From the NCBI GenBank assembly GCA_036744795.1, contig DAIOHK010000004.1, forward strand, positions 32,307 to 96,306: a stretch of 64,000 nucleotides of DNA, in the 5' to 3' direction. Within the stretch, counting starts at the first letter, position 1, and each line of letters begins with the position of its first letter. The position numbers were made by a program, and so were the translations under genes. Source of the stretch: UBA5486 sp036744795 (GTDB taxonomy: Bacteria; Bacillota; UBA4882; UBA10575). Below, piece after piece: positions 7,770-16,804 of the stretch. Under the pieces are notes generated by a model. It was not told the DNA's origin. It saw nothing but the letters and a program-made list of their open reading frames with translations, and did not search any database.

Positions 7770-9158
7770 ATGCTTGAATTTAATAAGCGGAGCAATACTT
7801 TAGAACAGTGGACATACAAATACAGTCTTCAGGATGTATCTGAGCCTAAATTATATAGACATTTATATAATTATGAAGAAGCACCAAAAATTCCGTTTAA
7901 TCATCGGCAGGTGCCAATGCGTCCACCTGCTCAGATTTGGATTACTGACTCCACCTTCCGCGATGGACAGCAGGCCAGAGAGCCATATACTGTTGAGCAG
8001 ATTGTTTATTTGTATAAACTTCTTCATAAACTAGGGGGGCCTAAGGGGATTATCCGCCAAACTGAATTCTTTCTTTATTCTAAGAAGGACCAGGAGGCGG
8101 TAGAACGTTGCTTAGAATTGGGGTACCAGTATCCGGAGATTACCAGTTGGATTCGGGCAGTAAAAGAAGATTTTCAGCTGGTAAAAGCTATGGGATTAAA
8201 GGAAACTGGTATTTTGGCAAGTTGCTCGGATTATCATATTTTTAAAAAACTAAAGATGACAAGAAAACAAGCAATGGATCAGTTTCTTTCAATTATTAAA
8301 GCGGCACTGGAGATCGGTGTTATTCCCCGGGTCCATTTGGAGGATATTACCAGGGCTGATTTTTACGGTTTTGTTGTTCCATTTGCGATTGAGATTAATA
8401 GGCTTTCAGAGGAAAGCGGAATTCCGATCAAAATACGAGCTTGTGATACTTTGGGCTTTGGAGTGAGCTATCCTGGAGTAGCCCTGCCTAGAAGCGTACC
8501 TGGGATTATTTATGGTTTATGGCATCATGCTGGGATTCCCAGTGAAAGATTGGAATGGCATGGACATAATGATTTTTATAAAGTAGTAGCTAATGCCGGG
8601 ACTGCATGGCTATACGGATGTTCGGGAGTAAACTGTACCTTATTGGGGATCGGAGAACGAACCGGAAATTGCCCATTAGAAGCGATGGTTTTCGAATATG
8701 CAGCTCTCCGCGGAACTATGGATGGGATGGAACCTACCGTGATTACAGAGATTGCCGATTACTTTGCTAATGAACTTAATTACAAGGTTCCGCCGATGAC
8801 ACCATTTGTAGGCCGAGATTTCAATTTTACCAGAGCCGGGATCCATGCTGATGGTCTTCTGAAAGATGAAGAGATCTATAATATCTTCAATACAGAAAAA
8901 CTTTTGAACAGACCGGTGGTAGTTGCAGTAAATCAATATTCCGGGATTGCAGGTATAGCCTTTTGGCTTAATCAATATTTTAATCTAAAAGATGAAAAAA
9001 GTATTGATAAAAAAGATCCAAGACTGCAAAAAATCAAAGAATGGGTAGATCAGCAATATGCGGAGGGACGTAATACGGTTATTGGTGATAGTGAGATTGA
9101 AGAAGCAATTAAACAGGAAACTCCGGATCTATGGAAAGAACTTTCGGAAAATAAATAA
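7770..9158 (+). CDS. DRE-TIM carboxyltransferase, probable Re-citrate synthase
   Basis: The 462-residue protein is a HMG-CoA-lyase-like (DRE-TIM) enzyme. It has the DSTFRDGQQ signature at 60-68, an RVHLEDITRAD strand, and the HGHND metal-binding motif near residue 270. The N-terminus (YKYSLQDVSEPKLYRHLY) and the IIRQTEFFLYSKKD segment resemble, from memory, the Clostridium kluyveri Re-citrate synthase. Databases often mislabel this group as isopropylmalate synthase or even histone methyltransferase. The expected reaction is condensation of acetyl-CoA and oxaloacetate. Homocitrate or isopropylmalate synthase are alternatives. The frame opens at GTG 7761, but GGGGGTG before ATG 7770 sets the start. 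Confidence 0.65.
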   Translation: MLEFNKRSNTLEQWTYKYSLQDVSEPKLYRHLYNYEEAPKIPFNHRQVPMRPPAQIWITDSTFRDGQQAREPYTVEQIVYLYKLLHKLGGPKGIIRQTEFFLYSKKDQEAVERCLELGYQYPEITSWIRAVKEDFQLVKAMGLKETGILASCSDYHIFKKLKMTRKQAMDQFLSIIKAALEIGVIPRVHLEDITRADFYGFVVPFAIEINRLSEESGIPIKIRACDTLGFGVSYPGVALPRSVPGIIYGLWHHAGIPSERLEWHGHNDFYKVVANAGTAWLYGCSGVNCTLLGIGERTGNCPLEAMVFEYAALRGTMDGMEPTVITEIADYFANELNYKVPPMTPFVGRDFNFTRAGIHADGLLKDEEIYNIFNTEKLLNRPVVVAVNQYSGIAGIAFWLNQYFNLKDEKSIDKKDPRLQKIKEWVDQQYAEGRNTVIGDSEIEEAIKQETPDLWKELSENK

Positions 9159-9179
9159 TTAAATCTGGCTAGAGATATT

Positions 9180-9210
9180 ATCCGGCTCCGGTACCTACCG
9201 GGGACCGGAT
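9180..9210 (+). terminator. GC-rich stem-loop after the carboxyltransferase gene
   Basis: ATCCGGCTCCGGTA pairs with TACCGGGGACCGGAT. No T-tract follows, so it may stabilise the 3' end rather than terminate. The AT-rich stretch 9240-9600 holds no gene I can support. Confidence 0.45.
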
Positions 9211-9642
9211 GAGTGTCTTCAACTTCCCCGGTAAGAATATTTTCCTGTACTACATCGAATCTCTCTTAACCTCTTATTATTATCTATTTTACTGATCATT
9301 ACTAATTAATTATCTATGATTTAAAAGTGACACCAAAGTTTTTTATTCGGTATAAATTTTTTTAAATCAATTAATTACGAAATTCCCAAAAATAAATAAA
9401 AACTGGGTAAAAAATAATCATTTTCAGGCAAAGGGAAAGAATAAACAGTAACGAAAAATAAAATATTATCGAAATTAATTTGAAGAAAATAATTCTTATA
9501 TAATATAAAAAACTTATGTTATTCTACCCGGCCATTATTTTACTGTTAATAATAGCTGGCGTAATAATTGTCTGAGAATGTGCTAAGCTGATTGTATTTT
9601 AGTATGATCAGTTAAAATGGCAAAAATTAAGGAGGAGTTTTG

Positions 9643-10332
9643 ATGAAAAAGTGTTTTAAAGTAACTATGATGGGTGCTATTTTATTAGTCTTTACTTTAT
9701 CTTTAGTTTCTTTTGCTTCTACCCAGTTGGTAACAGATAATTTTACTGTTAATACCAGTAACTTTTCTGAAGACTATCAGGATACATGGTTTTTCCAGAA
9801 TTGTTCAAAAAAGGATTTATGGAATGGAGTAATTAATACATCAGTTAAAGATGGTGTGCTTTTTATTACCACTACTGCTTCCAAAACGCCACATATTGTT
9901 AACTCTTACTATCCGGAGAATTTCAACTATGCTGTATCAGCTTATGTCAAGCCTGATGAAACTGCAAGTGCAGGGGTTTTAGCTAGATGGATTGATAAAG
10001 AATATTTTTATGCCCTTAGAGTTCGAGGAGAAGGAACCCTAGATTTAAGTAATAGTAAAGTCGGCGGAGAGACACTAAATTCCTTAAATACTGATCTTCC
10101 ATTAACAGTCGAAATTCCAAATTTTGAGTTAGGTAAATGGTATAAAGTAACTGCAGTCGTTACAAATGAGGATAAGGAAGTAGTTATTAAAGGCTACGTG
10201 GATGATGAACTTTTAATGACCGTGAATATTACTGACCCGGCATTGCAACTTACCGAAGGTCAGGCCGGTTTATACTGCACAGTTAAAGGGGTAACTGCCT
10301 GCTTAAAAAATTATGAGCTTTCCAGTTTATAA
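9643..10332 (+). CDS. Secreted protein with ConA-like (LamG/DUF1080-type) fold
   Basis: The protein has a clear signal peptide ending near SLVSFAS. The body is predicted beta-rich: DNFTVNTSNFSEDYQDTWFF at the start, then YAVSAYVKPDETASAGVLAR, YFYALRVRGEGTLDLS, GKWYKVTAVVTNEDKEVVIK and GQAGLYC. That order of strands, ending in a statement-like 'G.aGLY' turn, is typical of concanavalin-A/LamG-like sugar-binding sandwiches. No catalytic motif is visible, so it is more likely a sugar-binding or surface protein than an enzyme. AAGGAGG at 9628 sets the ATG at 9643, not the TTG at 9640. It has its own terminator and precedes the cellobiose locus. Confidence 0.6.
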   Translation: MKKCFKVTMMGAILLVFTLSLVSFASTQLVTDNFTVNTSNFSEDYQDTWFFQNCSKKDLWNGVINTSVKDGVLFITTTASKTPHIVNSYYPENFNYAVSAYVKPDETASAGVLARWIDKEYFYALRVRGEGTLDLSNSKVGGETLNSLNTDLPLTVEIPNFELGKWYKVTAVVTNEDKEVVIKGYVDDELLMTVNITDPALQLTEGQAGLYCTVKGVTACLKNYELSSL

Positions 10333-10354
10333 TCCGCGGAATTACATATAAGAT

Positions 10355-10385
10355 AAAAAGCCCTTAATCTCTAGGGGCTTTTTTT
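10355..10385 (+). terminator. Rho-independent terminator
   Basis: AAAAAGCCCT pairs with AGGGGCTTTTT over a TAATCTCT loop, followed by more T. Confidence 0.85.
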
Positions 10386-10448
10386 AATTGGGGGAATCGT
10401 CTTCTTTCCAAAGCAAGCATCCTTTTGCGGCCTAGTTTTAACCAATTG

Positions 10449-10462
10449 AATTATGCAATTTC
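10449..10462. repeat. Solitary terminus of the MITE-like family
   Basis: AATTATGCAATTTC, with a second related word, AAATTACGTAATTCC, 3 bases later at 10466-10480. Both resemble family A ends. No complete element is recognisable in the 366 bp before the permease gene. Confidence 0.4.
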
Positions 10463-10618
10463 TGAAATTACGTAATTCCTTACTACAGTTAAACTTTAAA
10501 GTATGTTACTATAAAGTAAAATAGTAAGAAATAGTTAGATATTCTTTAAAAACAAGAGATAAAGGGAGATGATATTGGAAAAACATTCAGTAGGAGATTA
10601 GAGAAAAATAATGTTTAG

Positions 10619-10640
10619 TGCTATAATGACATCGATGACA
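10619..10640 (+). promoter_or_regulatory. Extended -10 promoter with overlapping CATCGATG operator
   Basis: TGCTATAAT at 10619-10627 is an extended -10 box. TGACATCGATGACA at 10627-10640 overlaps the expected start of transcription and has a palindromic CATCGATG core. The same 14-mer occurs at 12839-12852, and TGACATCGAT occurs at the promoter of the LacI gene. It is a candidate operator for that regulator. Confidence 0.45.
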
Positions 10641-10751
10641 TAATTTAGCTAGAGTCATTTGTTTTGCGGTAGTTTTCTGATCAGAAGAAGCTCATTTACT
10701 ATTAAAATCTAATATTATCCAGAGAAAGAAAACAAAAGGAGAGAAGAGAAG

Positions 10752-11657
10752 ATGGCTCAAAAAGTCATAAAAAAGCCTAAGGTTATCTGGTTTATCCTGC
10801 CAGCATTATTTTGTATGACTTTTGTACATATAATTCCGATTTTATGGGGCGCATATATTAGTTTTTTAGATTTAGATATTTATACTTTGGCACAATGGAC
10901 AAAAGCACCATTTATCGGTTTTCAAAATTATTTTCAGATCTTTACTAGTAAGTTTGCAGTTGGGCAAAAGTATTTACAATCAGTATATACTGTAATTATC
11001 TATGGCTTGATTACTATTCCTGTTGGATATGTGATCGGGATGCTAGTTGCTTTGCTTTTAAACAGGCAATTTTTTGGACGGACATTAGTAAGGGGATTAA
11101 TTCTTCTTCCTTATATCACACCTGATTCAGTTGCCTACAATGTCTGGCGCTTTATTTTTCAAGCCCGGATTGGTTTAGTAAATAAATACTTACTTAATTG
11201 GGAAATTATCAGGGAGCCAATCATTTGGTTAGTAGGGGATCGTGCATTGTATCCCGTGATCATTGCAAGCATATGGAAGGGATGGCCTTTTGCCTGTTTA
11301 ATTCTGTTGGCTGGATTACAGAGTATTCCTCCGGAATTATATGAAGCGGCAAAAATTGATGGAGCGTCAAAATTTCAACAATTCTGGCGGATAACTCTTC
11401 CCATGTTACGGCCAGTTACAAAAACGCTATTAATGCTTAATGCGATTTGGAATTTCCATGCTTTCAATCAGTTCTATATTTTATTAGGTAATGACCCTGG
11501 TAAAGCTCACGTTCCATCTACTTTTATTTTACAAGAAGCTTTTAGCAATCTGCATTATGGTAGGGGTTCGGCAATGGCAGTAATTTTAATGATGATTATT
11601 ATGATTCTTACAGTACTTTCTATGCTGTTAAAAAGGGGGGGAAGTTATGAAAATTGA
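10752..11657 (+). CDS. Sugar ABC transporter permease (MalF type)
   Basis: The 301-residue protein has six predicted membrane helices. The EAA loop near residue 200 reads EAAKIDGASKFQQF, followed by WRITLPMLRP; this loop contacts the ATPase. It is the first gene of the cellobiose locus, with GGAGAGAAG before the ATG. It overlaps the second permease by 11 bases. With the binding protein at 12784 it forms a CUT1-type importer. The adjacent GH94 phosphorylase suggests cello-oligosaccharide as substrate. No ATPase gene is present. Confidence 0.9.
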   Translation: MAQKVIKKPKVIWFILPALFCMTFVHIIPILWGAYISFLDLDIYTLAQWTKAPFIGFQNYFQIFTSKFAVGQKYLQSVYTVIIYGLITIPVGYVIGMLVALLLNRQFFGRTLVRGLILLPYITPDSVAYNVWRFIFQARIGLVNKYLLNWEIIREPIIWLVGDRALYPVIIASIWKGWPFACLILLAGLQSIPPELYEAAKIDGASKFQQFWRITLPMLRPVTKTLLMLNAIWNFHAFNQFYILLGNDPGKAHVPSTFILQEAFSNLHYGRGSAMAVILMMIIMILTVLSMLLKRGGSYEN

Positions 11658-12576
11658 TTTTGCTCATAAAGTGAATAACTTAATGTTAGAGGAGAAGAAA
11701 AGCAGTAAGTTTAGAAAGAAAATATATTTACGGATACTTCTCTATTTATCAGTTATTTTGGTAGTTTTGGTTGTAATCGGACCCTATCTATGGATGATTT
11801 CCGGTTCCTTCAAATCCTCCTTAGAAATTCAAGCAGCAGATGTAACCAGAGCGGATTTGGAACCTAAATGGATACCACGGAATTTTACTTTAGAAAACTA
11901 TACTAACGTTAATAAAACTGTTCGTATGCTTGATTATTTTCGAAATAGCATGCTCATTAGCCTCGGAACGATGGTGCTTTCGATTATTATTAGTATTTCT
12001 TCAGCTTATGCTTTATCACGTTTTAATTTTAAAGGAAAAAATGTCTTTGCCTTAGGAGTAGCTTCAACACAAATGTTTCCTGGAATTGCTTTTCTTATTC
12101 CTTACTTTATCTTGTTTACTTTTGTAAATAAATATTTGGGAATTCAATTAAAAAATACATATTTGGGGATGATTTTTACTTATACGACATTTGCTATACC
12201 TTTTTGTATTTTGATGCTCCGTAATTTCCTGGATACCGTTCCCCGGGAAATAGACGAACAGGCGCAGATTGATGGGTGTTCGCGTGGAGGTGCACTTTTT
12301 AGGGTAATTATTCCGCTTTCTATGCCCGGTATTGTAGCAGTTGGTATTTATTCGTTTATCATGGCCTGGAATGAAGTACTCTTTGCTTCAATCCTCACCG
12401 GAAGAGAGACAAAAACAGTAGCAATTGGTCTTCTTGAATATATTACCGCCCAGCAGGCCAGGTGGGGTGGGATGATGGCAGCCTGTATTCTGGTTTCAAT
12501 TCCGGTGCTATTTATCTTCACCTTTATGCAAAAACAGATTATAGAGGGGTTAATCAGTGGGGCAACTAAAGGTTAA
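11647..12576 (+). CDS. Sugar ABC transporter permease (MalG type)
   Basis: The 309-residue protein carries a cytoplasmic N-terminus, six membrane helices and an EAA-type loop that reads EQAQIDGCSRGGALF, with Q replacing the first A of the motif. It ends with the MalG-typical IIEGLISGATKG. GGGGGGAAG lies just inside the previous gene. It pairs with the upstream permease for import of probable cello-oligosaccharides. Confidence 0.9.
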   Translation: MKIDFAHKVNNLMLEEKKSSKFRKKIYLRILLYLSVILVVLVVIGPYLWMISGSFKSSLEIQAADVTRADLEPKWIPRNFTLENYTNVNKTVRMLDYFRNSMLISLGTMVLSIIISISSAYALSRFNFKGKNVFALGVASTQMFPGIAFLIPYFILFTFVNKYLGIQLKNTYLGMIFTYTTFAIPFCILMLRNFLDTVPREIDEQAQIDGCSRGGALFRVIIPLSMPGIVAVGIYSFIMAWNEVLFASILTGRETKTVAIGLLEYITAQQARWGGMMAACILVSIPVLFIFTFMQKQIIEGLISGATKG

Positions 12577-12783
12577 TGCTGATTTTTAACAGAAAAGGGG
12601 GGATGATGGTTCTTAGTGGGTGACTACCAGAGATTAACTAAGCTAATTGCGTTGTTGCTGTGGTCACGATGGAATTATTGTGTATTACTAGAAAAAAGTC
12701 ACCAATAATTGTAACGTGATCATTAAAGGCGAGGACAACATAATTAGCCCAATCAATTAAAAATTTTTAGGAGGGAAATTTTT

Positions 12784-14055
12784 ATGGGTAAAAAAATGAG
12801 AACTGGGTTATTAGGAATTGTTTTACTGGTAGCATTATTGACATCGATGACAGCAATGGGGAAAACTACTACTATAACTTTTTGGGCAATGCCCAATGCT
12901 CCGGATGAAACTCATATCCCATGGGTAGAAGCTAAGGCTGCTGAGTTTCAGAAGAAAACCGGAATAAAAGTTAACTTTGAAGTAGTTGGATGGGATGTAG
13001 CCTGGACAAAGATTTCAACCGCAATTGTAACTGGCGAAGGAGCAGATGTCTTTCAGGTAGGAACTACCTGGAATCCACAGTTTGCTGCTACTAGCGGGTT
13101 GGAAGAGATTGATATTAAGGAGTTTGGTGGCGAAAAAGCCTTTATGAAGGCTAACTTAGAATCTACTACTTATAAAGGGAAATACTATGGTATACCCTGG
13201 TTTGCGGAGACTAGAGCTTTATTTTATAATGTGGACATGTTTAAAAAGGCCGGGGTACAGCCACCCAAGACTCATGATGAGCTTGTAAAAGTAGCAGAAA
13301 AATTAGTTAAAACTTTTGGCGAAGGTTCTGCTATCTCTTTGGCGGGAACTAATGCTTGGGATCTCCTGCATAACTGGTCTATTATTCTCTGGGCTAATGG
13401 CGGGAGTCTTTTAACTAGAGACAACAAAATGGCAATGTTTAATAATGAGGCTGGGGTTGCAGCTATGAAGTGGTATGTGGATTTAGTAGCTAAAGGATTT
13501 GCCTCTAAGGCTTGTGCCGAATACAACCAACCTCAAGCTGATGCGGCTTTTATCAATGGAAATGTAGCCATGTGTTACATGGGACCATGGAACATTGCAG
13601 GTATTGAGCAGGATAATCCAACTCTAAAGTACAGCGTGGTTGAGCCGCCAGCTGGACCAAAAGGAAAGGCTTCTTTTTCCGGTGGAAGTAACCTGGCGAT
13701 CTTAAAAGCTAGTAAAAACAAAGCCGCGGCCAAAGAATGGGTAAAGTTCCTGCAGGAAAAGGATAATATGGTTGAATACACCAAGGATCTTACTCATATG
13801 TTACCTGCTCAAGTAGAAGTCTTTAATGATCCTTATTATAATTCCGGTGTCTGGAAAACCTTCAAGACTACTCTTGAATATTCAACTGCTTACCCGCCAT
13901 TGGCAACTTGGGGTGATATAGAAAATATTGTCCAGCAAGAATTTAAAAATGTGCTTGCTGAATATGTTAATGGAACCTATACTCAAAATACCGCAAAAAC
14001 TCATCTGAATGCAGCGGCCGATCGAGTAAACGAAGCTTTGAAAAGAGAAAAGTAA
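12784..14055 (+). CDS. Extracellular sugar-binding protein of ABC transporter
   Basis: This 423-residue family-1 binding protein has an N-terminal signal peptide (TGLLGIVLLVALLTSMTAMG) and no obvious lipobox cysteine. Family features include TITFWAMPNAPDE, AEFQKKTGIKVNFE, GEGADVFQVGTTW and GNVAMCYMGPWNIAG. A diderm host would be consistent with a periplasmic rather than lipid-anchored protein. AGGAGGGAAA precedes the ATG. It is separated from the permeases by 207 bp with no gene. The 14-mer TGACATCGATGACA lies inside its signal-peptide codons. Confidence 0.9.
   Translation: MGKKMRTGLLGIVLLVALLTSMTAMGKTTTITFWAMPNAPDETHIPWVEAKAAEFQKKTGIKVNFEVVGWDVAWTKISTAIVTGEGADVFQVGTTWNPQFAATSGLEEIDIKEFGGEKAFMKANLESTTYKGKYYGIPWFAETRALFYNVDMFKKAGVQPPKTHDELVKVAEKLVKTFGEGSAISLAGTNAWDLLHNWSIILWANGGSLLTRDNKMAMFNNEAGVAAMKWYVDLVAKGFASKACAEYNQPQADAAFINGNVAMCYMGPWNIAGIEQDNPTLKYSVVEPPAGPKGKASFSGGSNLAILKASKNKAAAKEWVKFLQEKDNMVEYTKDLTHMLPAQVEVFNDPYYNSGVWKTFKTTLEYSTAYPPLATWGDIENIVQQEFKNVLAEYVNGTYTQNTAKTHLNAAADRVNEALKREK
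12839..12852. promoter_or_regulatory. Candidate intragenic operator, TGACATCGATGACA
   Basis: Identical to the word at 10627-10640, but here inside codons of the binding protein's signal peptide. A chance match is possible for a 14-mer in a window of this size. Confidence 0.25.
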
Positions 14056-14068
14056 TAAGGTGAGCATG

Positions 14069-14099
14069 GGGAAGAGTGCATGCCGCTCTTCCCTTTTTT
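14069..14099 (+). terminator. Rho-independent terminator after binding protein
   Basis: GGGAAGAG pairs with CTCTTCCC over a 9-base loop, followed by TTTTTT. It should reduce transcription into the phosphorylase gene. Confidence 0.85.
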
Positions 14100-14196
14100 A
14101 ATATAAAATTAAATCAAAGTTTAAATTAATTTAAAGCAGTATGGAAAATATGTTATTATAATGTTATTCTTATAATAAAAATGGAGGTCAGAAACT

Positions 14197-16620
14197 TTGA
14201 AATTCGGATACTTTGATGATCAGCAAAAAGAGTATGTGATTACAACGCCCCAGACGCCATATCCATGGATTAACTATCTTGGTAGTAAAGATTTTTTTGG
14301 ACTAATCTCTAATACTAGTGGTGGGTACTGCTTTTATAAAGATGCAAGATTAAGGCGGATTACCAGATATCGGTATAATAATATTCCTTTGGATTCCGGA
14401 GGACGTTATTTTTATATAAAAGATGGCGATCTACTTTGGTCCCCAACTTGGCAACCGGTTCGTACCGAATTGGATAGATATGAATGCAGACATGGTTTAG
14501 GCTATACAAAAATTATGGGGGAAAAAGAAGAACTTCAAGCCGAAATTTTATATTTTGTACCTCTAGAGAAGAATTGTGAAGTTCACCGTGTTTTATTAAG
14601 AAACAAGGGTACAAAGGAGAAAAGGATTAAAATATTCTCCTTTATAGAGTTTTGTCTCTGGAATGCTTATGATGATATGACAAATTTCCAGCGTAATTAT
14701 AGTACTGGCGAAGTCGAGATTGAAGGTAGTACAATTTATCATAAAACAGAATACCGGGAGCGGCGTAATCATTATGCTTTTTATGGAGTAAACCATCCGA
14801 TTGTTGGTTTTGATACTGATCGCGATCTTTTTCTTGGAACTTATAATGGATTACATAATCCTCAGGCTGTGTTAGATGGTCGACCCGGCAATTCCGTAGC
14901 TAATGGTTGGGCACCGATTGCTTCTCATTGTATCGAGCTTATTATTTCCCCGGGTGAAGCAAGAGAATTGATTTTTCTCTTAGGTTATGTGGAGAATCAA
15001 CCAGAGGAAAAATGGGAAACAACTGGTAAGATTAATAAAAAAGTAGCAAAACAAATGTTAAAAGGGTTTTCCACCGGAGAACAGGTAGAAAAGGCATTTG
15101 ATGAGTTAAGGGACTATTGGTCTAAGCTACTTGGTACATATATGATTAGTAGTAATGATCAGAAACTAAATAGGATGGTTAATATCTGGAATCCTTATCA
15201 GTGTATGGTCACATTCAATCTATCGCGGAGCGCATCTTATTTTGAATCTGGAATTGGCCGAGGAATTGGTTTTCGTGATTCAAACCAGGATATCCTTGGC
15301 TTTGTCAGTTTGGTTCCTGACCGGGCCCGCGAAAGAATTTTAGATCTTGCTGCAACCCAGTTTCGGGATGGGAGTGCTTACCATCAGTATCAACCTTTGA
15401 CCAAAGAAGGGAATGCAGAGATTGGTGGCGGTTTTAATGATGATCCGCTTTGGCTTTTATATTCGGTTATTGCTTATATCAAAGAAACAGGGGATTTCAG
15501 TATACTTGCGGAAAAAGTACCTTTTGTCGATCAGCCATCCACTCAAGCCACACTTCATGATCACCTACGTTCTTCAATTCAGCATCTTTTAAATAATCTT
15601 GGCCCTCATGGTTTGCCACTAATTGGGAGGGCAGATTGGAATGATTGTCTTAATCTAAATTGTTTTTCCGAAAATCCAGATGAACCTTTTCAAACATCGG
15701 TAAATAAGGATGGTAAAACAGCAGAATCAATATTAATTGCAGCAATCTTTTTATATATTGCCCTGGAATATGCTAAGCTTTGTATGGAACTAAACCTGGA
15801 AGAAGAAGCAGAATTAATCTATATACAAACCGAAAAGATGAAGAAGGCGGTTCTAAAATACGGCTATGAAGGTGATTGGTTTTTACGTGCTTATGATGGA
15901 AGTGGGGAAAAAGTTGGGAGTAGAGAAAATCAAGAGGGACAAATCTTCATTGAAACACAAGGATTTTGCGTTATGGCCGGTCTAGGAATAAAAGATGGCC
16001 GGGCGCACAGGAGTCTTGAAGCGGTAAAAGAGTATTTACTAACCAAACATGGGATTAAACTGGTTTATCCAGCTTATACTTTTTACCGGAAAGAATTAGG
16101 GGAAATAACTTCTTATCCTCCAGGTTTTAAAGAAAATGCCGGAATTTTTTGCCATAATAATCCATGGGTGATGATTGCAGAGACTAAATTAGGACGGAGT
16201 GAAGAAGCTTTTGATTATTATAAAAGAATTTGTCCGGCCTATCGTGAGGAAATTAGTGAGATCCATCGCTTGGAACCCTATGTATATGCACAAATGATTG
16301 CTGGGGATGATACAGAAAGGCATGGGGAGGCTAAAAATTCCTGGCTAACTGGTACTGCAGCCTGGAACTATGTAGCAATTACTCAGCATATTTTAGGGAT
16401 ACGTCCTGATTTTAACGGGTTGATTATTGATCCGTGTCTCCCCGCGGAGATTAAAGAAGTAGAAATTACTCGGTTCTTTAGAGGTGTCAAATATCAAATT
16501 AAAATTGATAATAGTAAAAGCAGGGAAATTAAAATGACAGTTGATGGGGGGAATATAGCTGGGAAAATGGTGATTGCTTCACCTGGACAAAAGATTGTTA
16601 AGGTGCATTGCCGGATTTAA
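14197..16620 (+). CDS. Cellobiose phosphorylase, GH94
   Basis: The 807-residue protein converts cellobiose and phosphate to glucose 1-phosphate and glucose in the cytoplasm. The N-terminal beta-sandwich begins KFGYFDDQQKEYVITTPQTP and contains ARLRRITRYRYNN. The (alpha/alpha)6 barrel has RGIGFRDSNQDILGF and the catalytic aspartate in RADWNDCLN near residue 480. A WLTGTAAWNY helix and a small C-terminal sandwich (ITRFFRGVKYQIKI) follow. Length fits cellobiose phosphorylase, about 810 residues; cellodextrin phosphorylases are longer. Chitobiose phosphorylase is a less likely alternative. The start is TTG at 14197, 10 bases after GGAGGT. It sits between the sugar importer and a LacI regulator. 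Confidence 0.87.
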   Translation: MKFGYFDDQQKEYVITTPQTPYPWINYLGSKDFFGLISNTSGGYCFYKDARLRRITRYRYNNIPLDSGGRYFYIKDGDLLWSPTWQPVRTELDRYECRHGLGYTKIMGEKEELQAEILYFVPLEKNCEVHRVLLRNKGTKEKRIKIFSFIEFCLWNAYDDMTNFQRNYSTGEVEIEGSTIYHKTEYRERRNHYAFYGVNHPIVGFDTDRDLFLGTYNGLHNPQAVLDGRPGNSVANGWAPIASHCIELIISPGEARELIFLLGYVENQPEEKWETTGKINKKVAKQMLKGFSTGEQVEKAFDELRDYWSKLLGTYMISSNDQKLNRMVNIWNPYQCMVTFNLSRSASYFESGIGRGIGFRDSNQDILGFVSLVPDRARERILDLAATQFRDGSAYHQYQPLTKEGNAEIGGGFNDDPLWLLYSVIAYIKETGDFSILAEKVPFVDQPSTQATLHDHLRSSIQHLLNNLGPHGLPLIGRADWNDCLNLNCFSENPDEPFQTSVNKDGKTAESILIAAIFLYIALEYAKLCMELNLEEEAELIYIQTEKMKKAVLKYGYEGDWFLRAYDGSGEKVGSRENQEGQIFIETQGFCVMAGLGIKDGRAHRSLEAVKEYLLTKHGIKLVYPAYTFYRKELGEITSYPPGFKENAGIFCHNNPWVMIAETKLGRSEEAFDYYKRICPAYREEISEIHRLEPYVYAQMIAGDDTERHGEAKNSWLTGTAAWNYVAITQHILGIRPDFNGLIIDPCLPAEIKEVEITRFFRGVKYQIKIDNSKSREIKMTVDGGNIAGKMVIASPGQKIVKVHCRI

Positions 16621-16697
16621 GTTTTGTTAAGTATTTGTCTACCCCAAATTTGATTGGAAAAATAAAAGAATGCAAATTTGATTCAAAATGATATAGT

Positions 16698-16711
16698 AAT
16701 TATGCAATTCC
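16698..16711. repeat. Solitary terminus of the MITE-like family
   Basis: AATTATGCAATTCC followed by CTCAA, the right-end form of family A. The region before it (GATTCAAAATGATATAGT) loosely resembles the inner part of the 4451-4632 copy. Confidence 0.45.
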
Positions 16712-16741
16712 CTCAAGTGGTTAAAGATCTGTACTGGCGAA

Positions 16742-16770
16742 TTGACATCGATAGGCTTAAAGGCTATATT
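16742..16770 (+). promoter_or_regulatory. Promoter of the lacI-type gene with overlapping operator
   Basis: TTGACA at 16742-16747 and TATATT at 16765-16770 are 17 bases apart. TGACATCGAT overlaps the -35 box and matches the candidate operator at 10627. This suggests autoregulation. Confidence 0.6.
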
Positions 16771-16804
16771 TGTAATAGGAATTGTTGAAAAGGAAGCGAA
16801 AATT

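Noticed and set aside
12839..12852. Promoter inside the binding-protein gene starting with TTGACA
   Set aside because: TTGACA is present at 12838, but no -10 box follows at 16-18 bases.
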